Positions 18,084 through 27,094 are shown, counted from the first letter of the stretch. The stretch: 64,000 bases of DNA from Paracoccus saliphilus (GCF_028553805.1 NZ_CP067140.1:3658001-3722000), one strand, 5' to 3'. Made by a program: numbers and translations. Notes: generated from the letters alone by a model not told the origin.

Positions 18084-19046
18084 ATGGAGACGATCCGGCA
18101 AACCCCTGATGGCGCAGCCTCGTGCGGCGCCATCACCGATATGCAAGGCCCGTCGCCTACGCGACGGCTGTTCGACAAGCTACTGTCGCTCCGATGGGTC
18201 CTTCTCGCGGTAATCATCGTCAGCGGTTTCATCTACATCCCTATCGTAGAGAATTTCCGTGTCAGCATGACCAATCGAGACATTTTCACCGGCGAGGTCA
18301 GCAATGTCGGGTTGACGAATTATCAACGCCTGCTGGATGATCCGGTCGTTTGGCGCGCACTTCTGAACAACACGTTCTACGCCCTGATATCGATCTTCTT
18401 CCAAGTCTTTTGCGCCTTCGTTCTTGCCGCGATCATAGAAGGGCTTCGCAACCGACGGGTACGGAATTTCTGGCGCGCGGTTTATTTCATCCCATCGGCG
18501 ATCTCGACGACCGTTACCGGGCTGCTGTTCTACTTCATCTATCAGCCCGATGTCGGACTAATGGACGCCGCGCTGACTTTTCTGGGGCTCGAGCAATTCT
18601 CGCATCCATGGCTCGCGCTGGAAAGCACTGCCATTTTCGGGATCATCGCCATGAGCCAGTGGCAGGGTTTCGGCTATTCCACCCTGCTGTTCTCGATCGC
18701 AATTCAGAAAATTCCACGTGAACTCTACGACGCTGCAACCATGGATGGAGCAGGTCCGGTCAGGCAATTGTTCAGTATCACATTCCCGATGGCCCGCGAA
18801 ATGTCCGGCCTGATGATCATCGTGACCATTACCGGCGCCTTCCAGGTCTTCAACGAGGTCATGGTGATGACCAGCGGCGGCCCCAGCAACAGCAGTCAGG
18901 TCCTTGGTACATGGTTTTACGAGCAGGCATTCATCCTGAATGACTTCGGCTACGGAGCTGCAATCGCCGCGATCATCTTTGTGGTGACCATGCTCACCGG
19001 CATCGCCCAAGTCTGGTACACCAGAAAACGGAGGGTGCAGTTGTGA
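18084..19046 (+). CDS. CUT1-type ABC transporter permease (MalF/UgpA type)
   Basis: This 320-residue protein has about six membrane segments and the binding-protein-dependent transport signature (EAA loop) ELYDAATMDGAGPVRQLFSI. It pairs with the second permease, whose start overlaps its stop (GTGA). The exact start is uncertain: the ATG at 18084 is used, and an in-frame ATG at 18141 leaves a shorter cytosolic tail. Confidence 0.85.
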   Translation: METIRQTPDGAASCGAITDMQGPSPTRRLFDKLLSLRWVLLAVIIVSGFIYIPIVENFRVSMTNRDIFTGEVSNVGLTNYQRLLDDPVVWRALLNNTFYALISIFFQVFCAFVLAAIIEGLRNRRVRNFWRAVYFIPSAISTTVTGLLFYFIYQPDVGLMDAALTFLGLEQFSHPWLALESTAIFGIIAMSQWQGFGYSTLLFSIAIQKIPRELYDAATMDGAGPVRQLFSITFPMAREMSGLMIIVTITGAFQVFNEVMVMTSGGPSNSSQVLGTWFYEQAFILNDFGYGAAIAAIIFVVTMLTGIAQVWYTRKRRVQL

Positions 19047-19903
19047 CAATGCCTGTTTCCGCTCAGCAAACCGCACCGACCGACATCTGGAGCACACTCG
19101 CCCGGGCCGTCCTGCTGGGCTTCCTGCTCTGCCTGGGCATTCTGGTGATATACCCGCTTCTGTGGATGGCGCTAAGCGGGTTCAAGACCAATTCCCAGAT
19201 CTTCAACGCCCCCTTCGATCTGCCGACGGGATTTTCATGGGCAAACTATGTTGCGGCGTGGAATCAGGGGGTCCGCAGCTTCCTCGTTTCGAGCATCGTG
19301 GTAACGGCATCCTCGGCGGCCTGCACCGTGCTGATCAGCGCATGGACAGCCTATGGCCTGACCCGAACCCGGATGCCGGCAAAACCCATCATCACGGCCT
19401 TCATCCTTGGCGGCATGATGCTCAGCCCTACGGTGGCACTGATTCCGCTGGTGCGGATGATGCAGTCGATCGGGCTCTACAACACCCATTGGGCACTGAT
19501 CATTCTATACACTGCCTTTCGTATTCCTTTCACCACCTTCCTGATCCGGGCCTATATGCTGGAATTACCGTCCGATCTGGATGAGGCCGCACGCATGGAT
19601 GGGGCTTCCGACCGGCAGATATTCTGGCGGATCATGCTGCCGCTATGCCGGCCGATTATCGTGTCCAGCGTCATACTGCATGTCCTCTTCGCCTGGAACG
19701 AATATCTCTTCGCGATGATCTTCACGAGCGATCTGGACGTGCAGACATTGCCTGTTGGTCTGACCTCGCTGATGGCAAAGCACGGCACGAATTATGCGCA
19801 GGTCTTCGCGGCAATGACCATCTCGGCCCTGCCCATCGTCATCCTGTTCTTCCTGATGCAGCGGTATTTCATCCGCGGTCTGACGGAAGGCATTGGCAAG
19901 TAA
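19043..19903 (+). CDS. CUT1-type ABC transporter permease (MalG/UgpE type)
   Basis: This 286-residue inner-membrane permease has six predicted segments and the EAA loop DLDEAARMDGASDRQIFWRI. A GTG start at 19043 lies 7 bases after GAGGG and overlaps the stop of the first permease; an ATG at 19049 is the alternative. It forms the heterodimeric channel with the gene before it. Confidence 0.85.
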   Translation: MTMPVSAQQTAPTDIWSTLARAVLLGFLLCLGILVIYPLLWMALSGFKTNSQIFNAPFDLPTGFSWANYVAAWNQGVRSFLVSSIVVTASSAACTVLISAWTAYGLTRTRMPAKPIITAFILGGMMLSPTVALIPLVRMMQSIGLYNTHWALIILYTAFRIPFTTFLIRAYMLELPSDLDEAARMDGASDRQIFWRIMLPLCRPIIVSSVILHVLFAWNEYLFAMIFTSDLDVQTLPVGLTSLMAKHGTNYAQVFAAMTISALPIVILFFLMQRYFIRGLTEGIGK

Positions 19904-19923
19904 CTAAACGGAACAAGGTTTTC

Positions 19924-20778
19924 ATGGTCAAGCTAGCCACTTCTCAACTGATCGGCTCGAATTTCTGCTTTCAGCATGTCCCGTTCGAGACCGTCGCCAA
20001 AGCCCTGCGCGAACACGGCTTGTCTCGCATGGAGCTTTGGGGAATCGCTCCGCATCTGGATCTGTTCCATTCAAACGCCCCCTATATCACCCGGCTGTCA
20101 GCCATCCTGGATGACAACGGCATTTCAGTCTGCTGCCTGACGCCCGAACAGGTGCTATATCCTGTCAACATCGCCTCGGGCGATGCCGCGTTTCGTGAAG
20201 CCAGCATCGCCCATTTCCTCCGTGCAGCCGAGATCGCAGCAGAGCTGGGTGCAGAGCATATCTTCCTGACCTCAGGGCGGGGTTACGAAAACGAACCTGC
20301 TGATATCGCATGGAATCGCTCGGTCGAGGCCATCGCGCGCATTGCCGATCATGCCGCAATACTCGGTCTGCGCTGTCTTCTGGAACCGTTGCAGAGAGTA
20401 GAGAGCAATATCCTGCTGAACGCGGCGGGGTTGCAACGGATGCTGAACGAGCTGGGACGCGACAATATCGACATCGTGTTGGACATGGTGGCGATGCACG
20501 CGGCGGGCGACTGCGTGGCGGATTATGTCAAACGCTTCGGACCGCTTCTTTCACATGTGCATATCGCCGATGGCAAGCCCGCCGGGCATCTCGTCTGGGG
20601 TGACGGGGAGCTGCCTCTGGGTGACTGGCTCGCTCAGTTGGCCGCCGCCGGTTACCGTGGCCGTCTTTCCTTCGAGCCTTTCGGTGATGGGACCTATGCC
20701 CTGGATCCGGTTACCGCCCTGAAGCGCAACCTTGCGGCCATTGCTCCGCATCTGGACGGCGAGGTGATCGTACAATGA
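19924..20778 (+). CDS. frlC: FrlC-like fructoselysine 3-epimerase (sugar phosphate isomerase/epimerase fold)
   Basis: This 284-residue TIM-barrel protein of the xylose-isomerase-like AP endonuclease 2 superfamily has MELWGIAPHLDLF, CLTPEQVLYPVNI and CLLEPLQRVESNIL. These line up with the corresponding parts of E. coli FrlC (EIWGGRPH, YTPETNGYPYN, LILEPLTPYESNV). FrlC interconverts fructoselysine and psicoselysine. Metal ligands are suggested by the E in LLEP, the D in VLDMV, the H in HVHIAD and the E in SFEPF. The ATG at 19924 follows AAGG. The stop overlaps the kinase start (ATGA). Name by homology. Confidence 0.7.
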   Translation: MVKLATSQLIGSNFCFQHVPFETVAKALREHGLSRMELWGIAPHLDLFHSNAPYITRLSAILDDNGISVCCLTPEQVLYPVNIASGDAAFREASIAHFLRAAEIAAELGAEHIFLTSGRGYENEPADIAWNRSVEAIARIADHAAILGLRCLLEPLQRVESNILLNAAGLQRMLNELGRDNIDIVLDMVAMHAAGDCVADYVKRFGPLLSHVHIADGKPAGHLVWGDGELPLGDWLAQLAAAGYRGRLSFEPFGDGTYALDPVTALKRNLAAIAPHLDGEVIVQ

Positions 20779-21650
20779 TCGAACAGACCACCAATCGTGA
20801 GGCCAAGCTTGTGGCGGTGGGAGACAATTGCCTGGATATCTATGTCGATCAGCAGGCCATGGCGGTCGGCGGCAACGCTCTGAACGTCGCGGTGCAATGG
20901 ATACGACAGGGCTGGCCCGCCCGGTATTTCGGCACCGTCGGAGAAGACGCAGAGGGCGAGGCTTTGCTGGCGGAGGTTGCCAAAGCCGGACTGCCGCCAC
21001 AGGACGTCGAGCGCCTCCCCGGCGGCACCGCAGTCACCTTGATCCGCGAAAAGGCGGGCGACCGGCAATTCCTGTTAGAGGATCTCGGCGTCGGAGAAGG
21101 TTACATCCCCTCACCGGATCGCCACGCGGTATTGCAGGATGCGGATTGGGTGCATCTAGGCACCCATTCCGACGCGGCCCTTGTGAGGCGCCTTGTCGAA
21201 GAGAAAGTGCAGTTCAGCATCGATGTCTCGACCCAACCGCAAAGCCTCGCGCTGGACGGCATCCCATTGATATTTGCATCCGGCCCCGAGGCAAAGGACG
21301 CTTCCGTCGAACCGTTGACCCGGGCACTGCTGAACAGCGGCGCGAGAAAAGCGATGGTGACCTGCGGCAGCCGCGGCGCATGGTTCCACGACGGGAGCGA
21401 ATTGCATTACTGCCCCGCCGAAAAAATCGAGGCAGTGGATACTTGCGGTGCAGGCGACAGCTTCATTGCCGCTTTCCTGACTGCCTATTGCATTGCCGGG
21501 GCAAAACCTCAGGACGCCATGGCCGATGCGACGCATGCCGCTGCCCGGACCTGCCTCCACAAGGGCGGCTTCCCGCAGGAACTTCGCCCCGCCCCAAACT
21601 GGCTGTTGGCCAAATACGCCGACATCATCGACCCCGCGAAGGAGCGCTGA
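20775..21650 (+). CDS. frlD: FrlD-like fructosamine kinase (PfkB family)
   Basis: This 291-residue PfkB/ribokinase-fold protein starts VAVGDNCLDIYVD and has GGNALNVAVQWIRQG, nearly the same as E. coli FrlD (IGDNCVDIY, GGNAVNVAV). The ATP site and catalytic Asp228 lie in DTCGAGDSF. FrlD phosphorylates fructoselysine at O6, making the substrate of FrlB. The start overlaps the epimerase stop. An adenosine- or fructokinase role is less likely given the N-terminal signature and neighbours. Confidence 0.75.
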   Translation: MIEQTTNREAKLVAVGDNCLDIYVDQQAMAVGGNALNVAVQWIRQGWPARYFGTVGEDAEGEALLAEVAKAGLPPQDVERLPGGTAVTLIREKAGDRQFLLEDLGVGEGYIPSPDRHAVLQDADWVHLGTHSDAALVRRLVEEKVQFSIDVSTQPQSLALDGIPLIFASGPEAKDASVEPLTRALLNSGARKAMVTCGSRGAWFHDGSELHYCPAEKIEAVDTCGAGDSFIAAFLTAYCIAGAKPQDAMADATHAAARTCLHKGGFPQELRPAPNWLLAKYADIIDPAKER

Positions 21651-21651
21651 A

Positions 21652-23061
21652 GTGCCCCCCATCACCATGCGCCAACCGGTTCTGGCTCCGCCTGCCGATC
21701 GTTCTTTCTGGCTGCAGGATATTGACGCGCAAAGCGTCACCGAGCCTTTGACGGGTAGTCAACAGGCGGATATCGTTATTGTCGGCGGCGGTTATACTGG
21801 TCTCTGGACCGCGCTGCGCCTGCGCGAACTCGCCCCGGAAAAGCGCGTCATGGTGCTTGAGGCCGGGCATTGCGGCTCGGGTGCCTCCGGGCGCAATGGC
21901 GGGCAAATCCACTCCTGGTATGCCGAGATCGATCAACTGGCCGCGGTCGTGGGCGAAGAGGAGGCGCGCAGCCTTTGCGCTGACACCACCGGCAGCATTG
22001 CCGAGATCAAGACGCTGCAGGACAGCGGGCTGATCGATTGCGACCTGCGCCTTGACGGCTGGCTCTGGACAGCTAGTTCGACGGCCCAGGAGGGGGCATG
22101 GTCACAAGCCGTCGCGATGACCAAGGCTGCAGGTGCCGACCGTTTCCGACCGCTTGACGCTGACGAAATTCTCCATCGCACCGGTTCACCCGTATCCTAC
22201 ACCGGGGTCGTGGAAGCCGATGCCGGTTCCGTTCATCCCGGCAAGTTGGCCATCGGCCTGCGTGATCTGGCCATTGCCCGCGGCGTAATCCTCCATGAGA
22301 ACTCGCCCGTTCTTGAAATTCATCCGGGCTCGGTCTGCCGTTTGCGCAGTTCGACCGGAGAGGTGACTGCGCCGACTCTCGTGCTGGCTGCCAATGCCTG
22401 GCTGGCCGCTATTCCCGAGTTGCAGCAATATATTTACATCGTGCAAAGCCAAGTCATCGCCACGGCAGAGATCCCGCAGCGGTTGGACGAGCTGGGCTGG
22501 CGCGACGGCGCGGCGATCTGCGATTCCCAGCGACAGGTTCTGTATTATCAGCGGACACCGAAAGGCCGGGTGATCTTTGGTCACGGCAGCGGCCTGACCG
22601 CCTTTCACGAAAATTTCAGCGCCGAGTTCAATCGCAGCAGCAAGCGTGGACGCGACAGTATCGCAGAGCTTCATCGTGTCTATCCCGAGTTGGCGGATGT
22701 CGCGATCACCCATGACTGGGCCGGTCCCATAGACTGCTCGGCCGATCATGTGCCAGTCTTTGACCATTTGGCCGGGCATCCCAACATCTTCTTCGGTATG
22801 GGTTTCAACGGCACAGGCATTGCCCAGACTCCGATTGCCGGCCGCATCCTGGCCAGCCTGGCCCTCGGCAGCCGCGATCGATGGAGCGAAAGCGGACTGG
22901 TAGGGATCGGGAAACGTCTCAAACTCCCTCCCGAACCCTTCCGCTATCTTGGCGGCAGGTTGGTGCGCGCTGCCATCCGCCGTCGCAACGCAATGGAAAT
23001 CCGGAATGAGCGACCGGACCCGATCACCCGGATTCTATCGGACATGACCCCCGGGCACTGA
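21652..23061 (+). CDS. FAD-dependent oxidoreductase (DAO, PuuB-like)
   Basis: This 469-residue flavoenzyme has IVIVGGGYTGLWTALRL near residue 40 and GSGASGRNGGQIHSW, the pattern of gamma-glutamylputrescine oxidase-like DAO enzymes, and FGMGFNGTGIAQTP at the C-terminus. A GTG at 21652, seven bases after AAGGAG, is the best start; an ATG at 21667 is also possible. It sits between the frlD-like kinase and the transporter ATPase genes, so it acts on the same imported material. Oxidation of a fructosamine or other secondary amine is possible, as eukaryotic-type fructosyl amino acid oxidases share the DAO fold, but this is speculative. Confidence 0.75.
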   Translation: MPPITMRQPVLAPPADRSFWLQDIDAQSVTEPLTGSQQADIVIVGGGYTGLWTALRLRELAPEKRVMVLEAGHCGSGASGRNGGQIHSWYAEIDQLAAVVGEEEARSLCADTTGSIAEIKTLQDSGLIDCDLRLDGWLWTASSTAQEGAWSQAVAMTKAAGADRFRPLDADEILHRTGSPVSYTGVVEADAGSVHPGKLAIGLRDLAIARGVILHENSPVLEIHPGSVCRLRSSTGEVTAPTLVLAANAWLAAIPELQQYIYIVQSQVIATAEIPQRLDELGWRDGAAICDSQRQVLYYQRTPKGRVIFGHGSGLTAFHENFSAEFNRSSKRGRDSIAELHRVYPELADVAITHDWAGPIDCSADHVPVFDHLAGHPNIFFGMGFNGTGIAQTPIAGRILASLALGSRDRWSESGLVGIGKRLKLPPEPFRYLGGRLVRAAIRRRNAMEIRNERPDPITRILSDMTPGH

Positions 23062-23103
23062 CCCGCCCGCAGGACCGACGAACCGCAACTGGAGTTTCGC
23101 GAA

Positions 23104-24210
23104 ATGGCCGAGCTGACAATCCGTCAAATAAGAAAATCATATGGCACCATGGAGGTACTTCACGGCATCGACCTCGATGTCCAGAAAGGCGAATTCATGG
23201 TCTTTGTCGGTCCATCGGGCTGCGGGAAGTCCACTCTTTTGCGCAGCATTGCCGGGCTGGAAGACATCACCTCGGGAGAATTGCGCATCGAGGGTCAACT
23301 CATGAACCATGTCCCGCCCTCCAAGCGAGGCATCGCCATGGTTTTCCAATCCTACGCGCTTTACCCGCATATGACGGTGCGCGACAACATGGCCTTCGGC
23401 ATGAAGATCGCCGGCATGAAGAAATCCGAAATAGAACAGCGCGTTCGGCATGCCGCCGATATCCTGCAACTGGGCGACTATCTGGACCGCCATCCCAAGG
23501 CGCTGTCTGGCGGGCAGCGCCAACGTGTTGCCATCGGTCGCGCCATCGTGCGCGATCCTCGCGTGTTTCTCTTCGATGAGCCATTGTCGAATCTCGATGC
23601 AGCACTGCGCGTCGCCACCCGTATCGAGATCGCCAAGCTGAAGCAGGCCATGCCCGATACGACGATGATCTATGTCACCCATGACCAGGTCGAGGCAATG
23701 ACCCTTGCTGACCGGATCATCGTACTGAAGGATGGTTATGTCGAACAAATCGGCGCCCCGAAAGAACTATATCGCAGCCCCCGCAACATCTTTGTCGCGC
23801 AATTCATCGGTTCTCCGGCAATGAATATCGTCGAGGGCAAGGTAATTCACAACGATGACAATCGCGTCACCGTGGAACATGCCGCAAACGGCAGGGCCGA
23901 GATCGCCATGCGAATGTCCGAGGATATCATCGGTCGCACTGTTCGGATAGGCGTCCGCCCCGAGGATCTCTCGTTGGCAGATCAAGACGGCCCCCACATC
24001 TTCGTCGGCACCATTGACCATATCGAGCATCTGGGAGAAGTCCAACTGGTGCATCTCGATACCGGACTTTCCGATAGACCGGTGATCGCAAAGCTTGCGG
24101 GATCGCTGGATCTCACCCGAGGACAAGATATCTGCCTACGCACCAACGTGACATCACTGCATCTGTTCGACGATCAGGGCGAACGTCTGAACGGGCCAGC
24201 AGCAGGTTGA
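23104..24210 (+). CDS. CUT1-type ABC transporter ATP-binding protein (UgpC/MsmK type)
   Basis: This 368-residue ATPase has Walker A GPSGCGKST at 36-44, signature LSGGQRQR, Walker B VFLFDEPLSNLDA, and a C-terminal TOBE/OB domain with GVRPEDLSLAD, as in MalK-like subunits. It completes the transporter encoded from 16752. One oddity is that it is separated from its permeases by three enzyme genes. The stop is followed immediately by the right end of an IS200/IS605 remnant. Confidence 0.9.
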   Translation: MAELTIRQIRKSYGTMEVLHGIDLDVQKGEFMVFVGPSGCGKSTLLRSIAGLEDITSGELRIEGQLMNHVPPSKRGIAMVFQSYALYPHMTVRDNMAFGMKIAGMKKSEIEQRVRHAADILQLGDYLDRHPKALSGGQRQRVAIGRAIVRDPRVFLFDEPLSNLDAALRVATRIEIAKLKQAMPDTTMIYVTHDQVEAMTLADRIIVLKDGYVEQIGAPKELYRSPRNIFVAQFIGSPAMNIVEGKVIHNDDNRVTVEHAANGRAEIAMRMSEDIIGRTVRIGVRPEDLSLADQDGPHIFVGTIDHIEHLGEVQLVHLDTGLSDRPVIAKLAGSLDLTRGQDICLRTNVTSLHLFDDQGERLNGPAAG

Positions 24211-24222
24211 TTAGTAAACTTT

Positions 24223-24375
24223 CTACCGGCTTGCGCCGGTAGCATCCCGATTGGAGCGCAGCTCCAGATACTGGCGGATGATTCCATCGTCGACATTTCC
24301 CGAGGTCGTCGAAAAATAGCCGGGCGCCCAGAACCAGCACCCCCACTCCACGGGAGTTCGCTTGAGGGCAACTTG
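24223..24375 (-). mobile_element. IS200/IS605 transposase remnant (3' end with hairpin)
   Basis: Leftward translation ends CWFWAPGYFSTTSGNVDDG and IIRQYLELRSNRDATGASR. This matches the C-terminus of IS200-type TnpA (W-x-x-x-YF-x-x-T-x-GN-V then a YIE-like helix). The stop codon lies inside the hairpin ctaccggc-ttgc-gccggtag at 24223-24242, as expected for the subterminal hairpin at the right end. The rest of the transposase, including the HUH and catalytic tyrosine region, is missing. Confidence 0.65.
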
Positions 24376-24427
24376 TTGTTCCGTAAAACGCTGATCCCTC
24401 GGGCTGCAACCATCGGAGAGGGGCATT

Positions 24428-24628
24428 GATCTCGTCGTCCTCGCGGCGCTCGTCAACGCCGGGGACACGAGAGTCTCCCGAAAGTTTAATGCACAGGACG
24501 GCTGGACTCGCGAGATCGATCTCTACGTCCCTGTGTCCGCTTCCGCGGACTGGACCGCGAGCACGAAATCGATCGAGGCGATGTTGCGTTTCCTCACCAA
24601 CGATCATCAACGTATCCGTCCGGCGTGA
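24428..24628 (+). pseudogene. Unidentified gene fragment (67 codons)
   Basis: The frame reads LVVLAALVNAGDTRVSRKFN, then DGWTREIDLYVPV and MLRFLTNDHQRI, ending at TGA 24628 with no start. The W-x-R-x-I-x-L-x-VPV and L-x-FLT-x-D pattern is like the N-terminal region of QueC-like proteins found in some defence loci. I could not confirm this. It lies between an IS200 remnant and an IS66 remnant and is clearly a leftover. Confidence 0.35.
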
Positions 24629-24641
24629 CTGCGGTTGACTT

Positions 24642-25258
24642 TTAGCTTGGCAGCCAATTCCAGGGGCCGAGTTCTTCGATGCGGTTGATCTTGTGATCAG
24701 CAATGTGGTTCAGCACCAACGTCAGCCAGGCCTCGGGGTCGACCGCGTTCATGCGGGCGGTTTCGATGAGGGTGTAGGCAATCGCTGCGACCTTGCCGCC
24801 GCCTTCGGACCCCATGAACAGATAGTTTTTGCGTCCGAGAGTCAGTGGTCTGATTGACCGCTCGCAGATATTGTTGTCCAACTCCAATCGACCGTCGTTG
24901 AGATAGGCCCGTGCCTTGGGCATGCGGCCGAGCGCGTACCCGATGGACTCGGCCAGTTTGGTTTTTCCGGAGATTTTTGGCAGTTGGCTCTTCAGCCAGT
25001 TCTCCAGATCATCGAAGATGGGCCTGGCTCTGGTCTGTCGCAGGGCGACGCGTTCGTCGGGTGGCTTGTAGCGCGCATCCTTTTCGATGGCGTAGAGCCT
25101 AGCGATGCGTTCGATTGCCTCCCTGGCAATGGTGGACCCGTCTCGTTCAAAGTTATCCACAAATTTTCGCCGCACAAGCACCATGCAGGCCTGTTCTCTG
25201 GCCAGACCCTCGCCGAACAACCCGTTGAAGCCGGTGAACCCATCGGCATGCACAGCGC
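24642..25258 (-). mobile_element. IS66-family transposase (TnpC) C-terminal fragment
   Basis: Leftward frame: [42 protein letters not shown] and [16 protein letters not shown], the C-terminal DDE half of IS66 TnpC (E in the [10 protein letters not shown] motif). The protein end is intact (LGPWNWLPS). The N-terminal half is replaced at 25256-25258 by the IS1182 fragment. Confidence 0.85.
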
Positions 25259-25820
25259 CTATGGTACCGGACCGATACTGGGCTGGCTGGTCGACCGCAA
25301 GATTGCTCCCCACATACCCGTCTTCGACAAGTCTGGGCGCGCCGACGGAACATGGACACGGGCCGACTTCGAATGGGACGCGAAGAATGATCGATACATC
25401 TGCCCCGAGGGCCACGAGCTGAAGCAGGTTCGCCGCAACTATTCCGATCCGAACCGGGGACCAACCGGCAAGGGACGCGCCAAATATCGCGCCCTGAAAC
25501 TGACCTGTCAGGTTTGTCCGTCGAAACAGAAATGCTGCCCGAACGCCGATGCCAGATCGATCACCCGCGAAGAACACGAGAACGCCCGCCAAGTCGCGCG
25601 CGACATCGCCAAGACCAAGCAATACGACGTCTCGATGAAGCTTCGGAAGAAGGTCGAGATGCTCTTCGCCCACCTCAAGCGCATCCTCGGCCTAAATCGG
25701 CTCCGATTACGCGGCCCATGCGGCGCAAATGATGAATTCCTCTGGTCTGCCACCGCCCAGAACCTCAGGAAATTGGCGAAGATCTTTCCTGCGCCGCAGC
25801 AAGTGTGCAAAGCCCGTTAA
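25256..25820 (+). mobile_element. IS1182-family transposase 3' fragment
   Basis: The frame reads [37 protein letters not shown], then [10 protein letters not shown] and ends LRKLAKIFPAPQQ. Bases 25256-25751 match 59401-59896 with only five differences seen, but this copy keeps the true C-terminus (TAQNLRKLAK) lost from the other. The right terminal repeat probably lies near 25870-25890, where the reverse complement tggaaaaac resembles ttgaaaaac near the left end of the other copy. Bases 25821-26109 hold no gene. Confidence 0.85.
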
Positions 25821-26109
25821 GAAAGGCGCGCGCCCAATTCAAAGCCTGGATTTCCGCGGTTGCAGCACGTTGTTTTTCCACAGAATCGGCGGGAAGCGGA
25901 AGTTCGCTGCATGAGCTACCAAGTCATCAAGATTGGCTGAAAGCCGCGATTCCGGTCAGAGTTGCTAACTAATTTTCTTTCTCGGCGAGCGTGACAGCAA
26001 AGTCCCATGGCTCATCCGGACCGCCTTTTGTAAGTGACACCTAAAATGGCGTGGTCCTGTGTCATCAATCATCCTCCAGACATCCTGACCGGTTTCTATA
26101 TTTCTACAG

Positions 26110-26262
26110 GGCGAGCCCGTCCAGGCTCGTGTGCAGGCGGTAGTGATTGTTCTCGCGCGCCCTGCCGCAATCAGTTGGCAGGCATGGCGCAGGCCGGAGA
26201 AGAGGGGCTTGTTGAGGCATTCATCGCAGCGGCAGTCATATTCCGCCTCGATCCGCAAGATG
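26110..26262 (-). mobile_element. IS3-family OrfB C-terminal remnant
   Basis: Leftward: CDECLNKPLFSGLRHACQLIA, then after a frameshift NNHYRLHTSLDGLAL. This matches the OrfB ending (R-DECLNE-x-LF-x-SLRHAR, then DYNHYRPHSSL-GLTP). About 50 residues remain. Confidence 0.55.
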
Positions 26263-26265
26263 GGA

Positions 26266-26295
26266 GCGACGGAAAGGCTCTCGAGCTTCGTATAA
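26266..26295 (+). promoter_or_regulatory. Putative ECF sigma promoter of the RcnB-like gene
   Basis: GCGACGGAAA (26266-26275), 13 bases, CGTATAA (26289-26295). The same two boxes with the same spacing occur at 27007 and 28569. The -10-like box ends 33 bases before the ATG at 26329. Confidence 0.75.
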
Positions 26296-26328
26296 CGCTT
26301 ATCTATGTAAAGCCGAAAGGAAATGGCC

Positions 26329-26748
26329 ATGAAACGTCTCATTCTCGCCGCCACAGCATCGCTTGTTGCACTGTCAGGCGCAGCCCAGGCGGATAACCCG
26401 CGGAAAGATAACCATCACCGCGGAAATGCAGTGCATGCCGCGCCAGGGCAGGTCAAGAAGCAAGAGGTCCGCCGGGACACCCCCAAGCCCGACGCCCGTC
26501 GCTCCGCGCCTAGGCAAATTAAAAAGCAAGAGGTCCGTCGGGACGCCCCCAAGTCCAGTGCCCGTCGCTTCGCGCCCGGACAGCGGATGCCGAAAGGCTA
26601 CCAAGCCATTGTCGATTACCGCCACTATGGCCTTCCCCACCCAGGCCGTGGTTATCGCTACGTTCACTATAACAACGACGTCTATAAAGTCTCGACAGAG
26701 ACCAATACAGTGGCTGCGTTAATCGGCGCGCTGGCTGCACTACGCTGA
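26329..26748 (+). CDS. RcnB-like periplasmic protein
   Basis: This 139-residue exported protein has a signal peptide (about 20 residues, cleaved near GAAQA). Two tandem basic repeats follow (KKQEVRRDTPKPDARRSAP and KKQEVRRDAPKSSARRFAP). The C-terminus YRHYGLPHPGRGYRYVHYNND resembles RcnB-type proteins, which support nickel/cobalt homeostasis in E. coli. The ATG at 26329 lies 8 bases after AAAGG; the one at 26323 is too close. It shares its promoter motif with the sigma factor and EF-hand genes, so it is a probable member of that regulon. Confidence 0.7.
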   Translation: MKRLILAATASLVALSGAAQADNPRKDNHHRGNAVHAAPGQVKKQEVRRDTPKPDARRSAPRQIKKQEVRRDAPKSSARRFAPGQRMPKGYQAIVDYRHYGLPHPGRGYRYVHYNNDVYKVSTETNTVAALIGALAALR

Positions 26749-27006
26749 TTTGAAGCACCCTCACTCATGAATGGCGGGTCCGCTCCGGCGGTCGATGGTA
26801 TAATGAACGCGACGTGCTGCCGAAGCGGCGCGGCGCTCGGTGTCACTCACTGGCCAAAACCGCGGTTCGGACCCGATAGCTTTTTCACCTGAGCTGAAGG
26901 AAGCTGACATGAACGACTTTGTTTGCTATCGCATGAGCCCTGCCGCTTGCTCAGGTGCCGACTGAAGGATGCTCCGGGCAAGCCACGAGAATATTTTCAT
27001 CGGCGA

Positions 27007-27036
27007 GCGACGGAAATCGTCGGTTCGTCCGTATAA
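27007..27036 (+). promoter_or_regulatory. Putative autoregulatory ECF promoter
   Basis: GCGACGGAAA (27007-27016), 13 bases, CGTATAA (27030-27036), 58 bases before the sigma factor start. This is identical in both boxes and spacing to the sites at 26266 and 28569. The rest of the gap 26749-27094 shows nothing I can name. Confidence 0.8.
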
Positions 27037-27094
27037 TCAGTGAAACAATGTCCGGATCTGTGCCGGAACAGTCCGGCGGACAGGCCCGATACTC

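Noticed and set aside
25965..26354. Minus-strand open frame of 129 codons as a gene
   Set aside because: Its middle is the decayed end of an IS3 OrfB and the rest is antisense to the RcnB-like promoter region.
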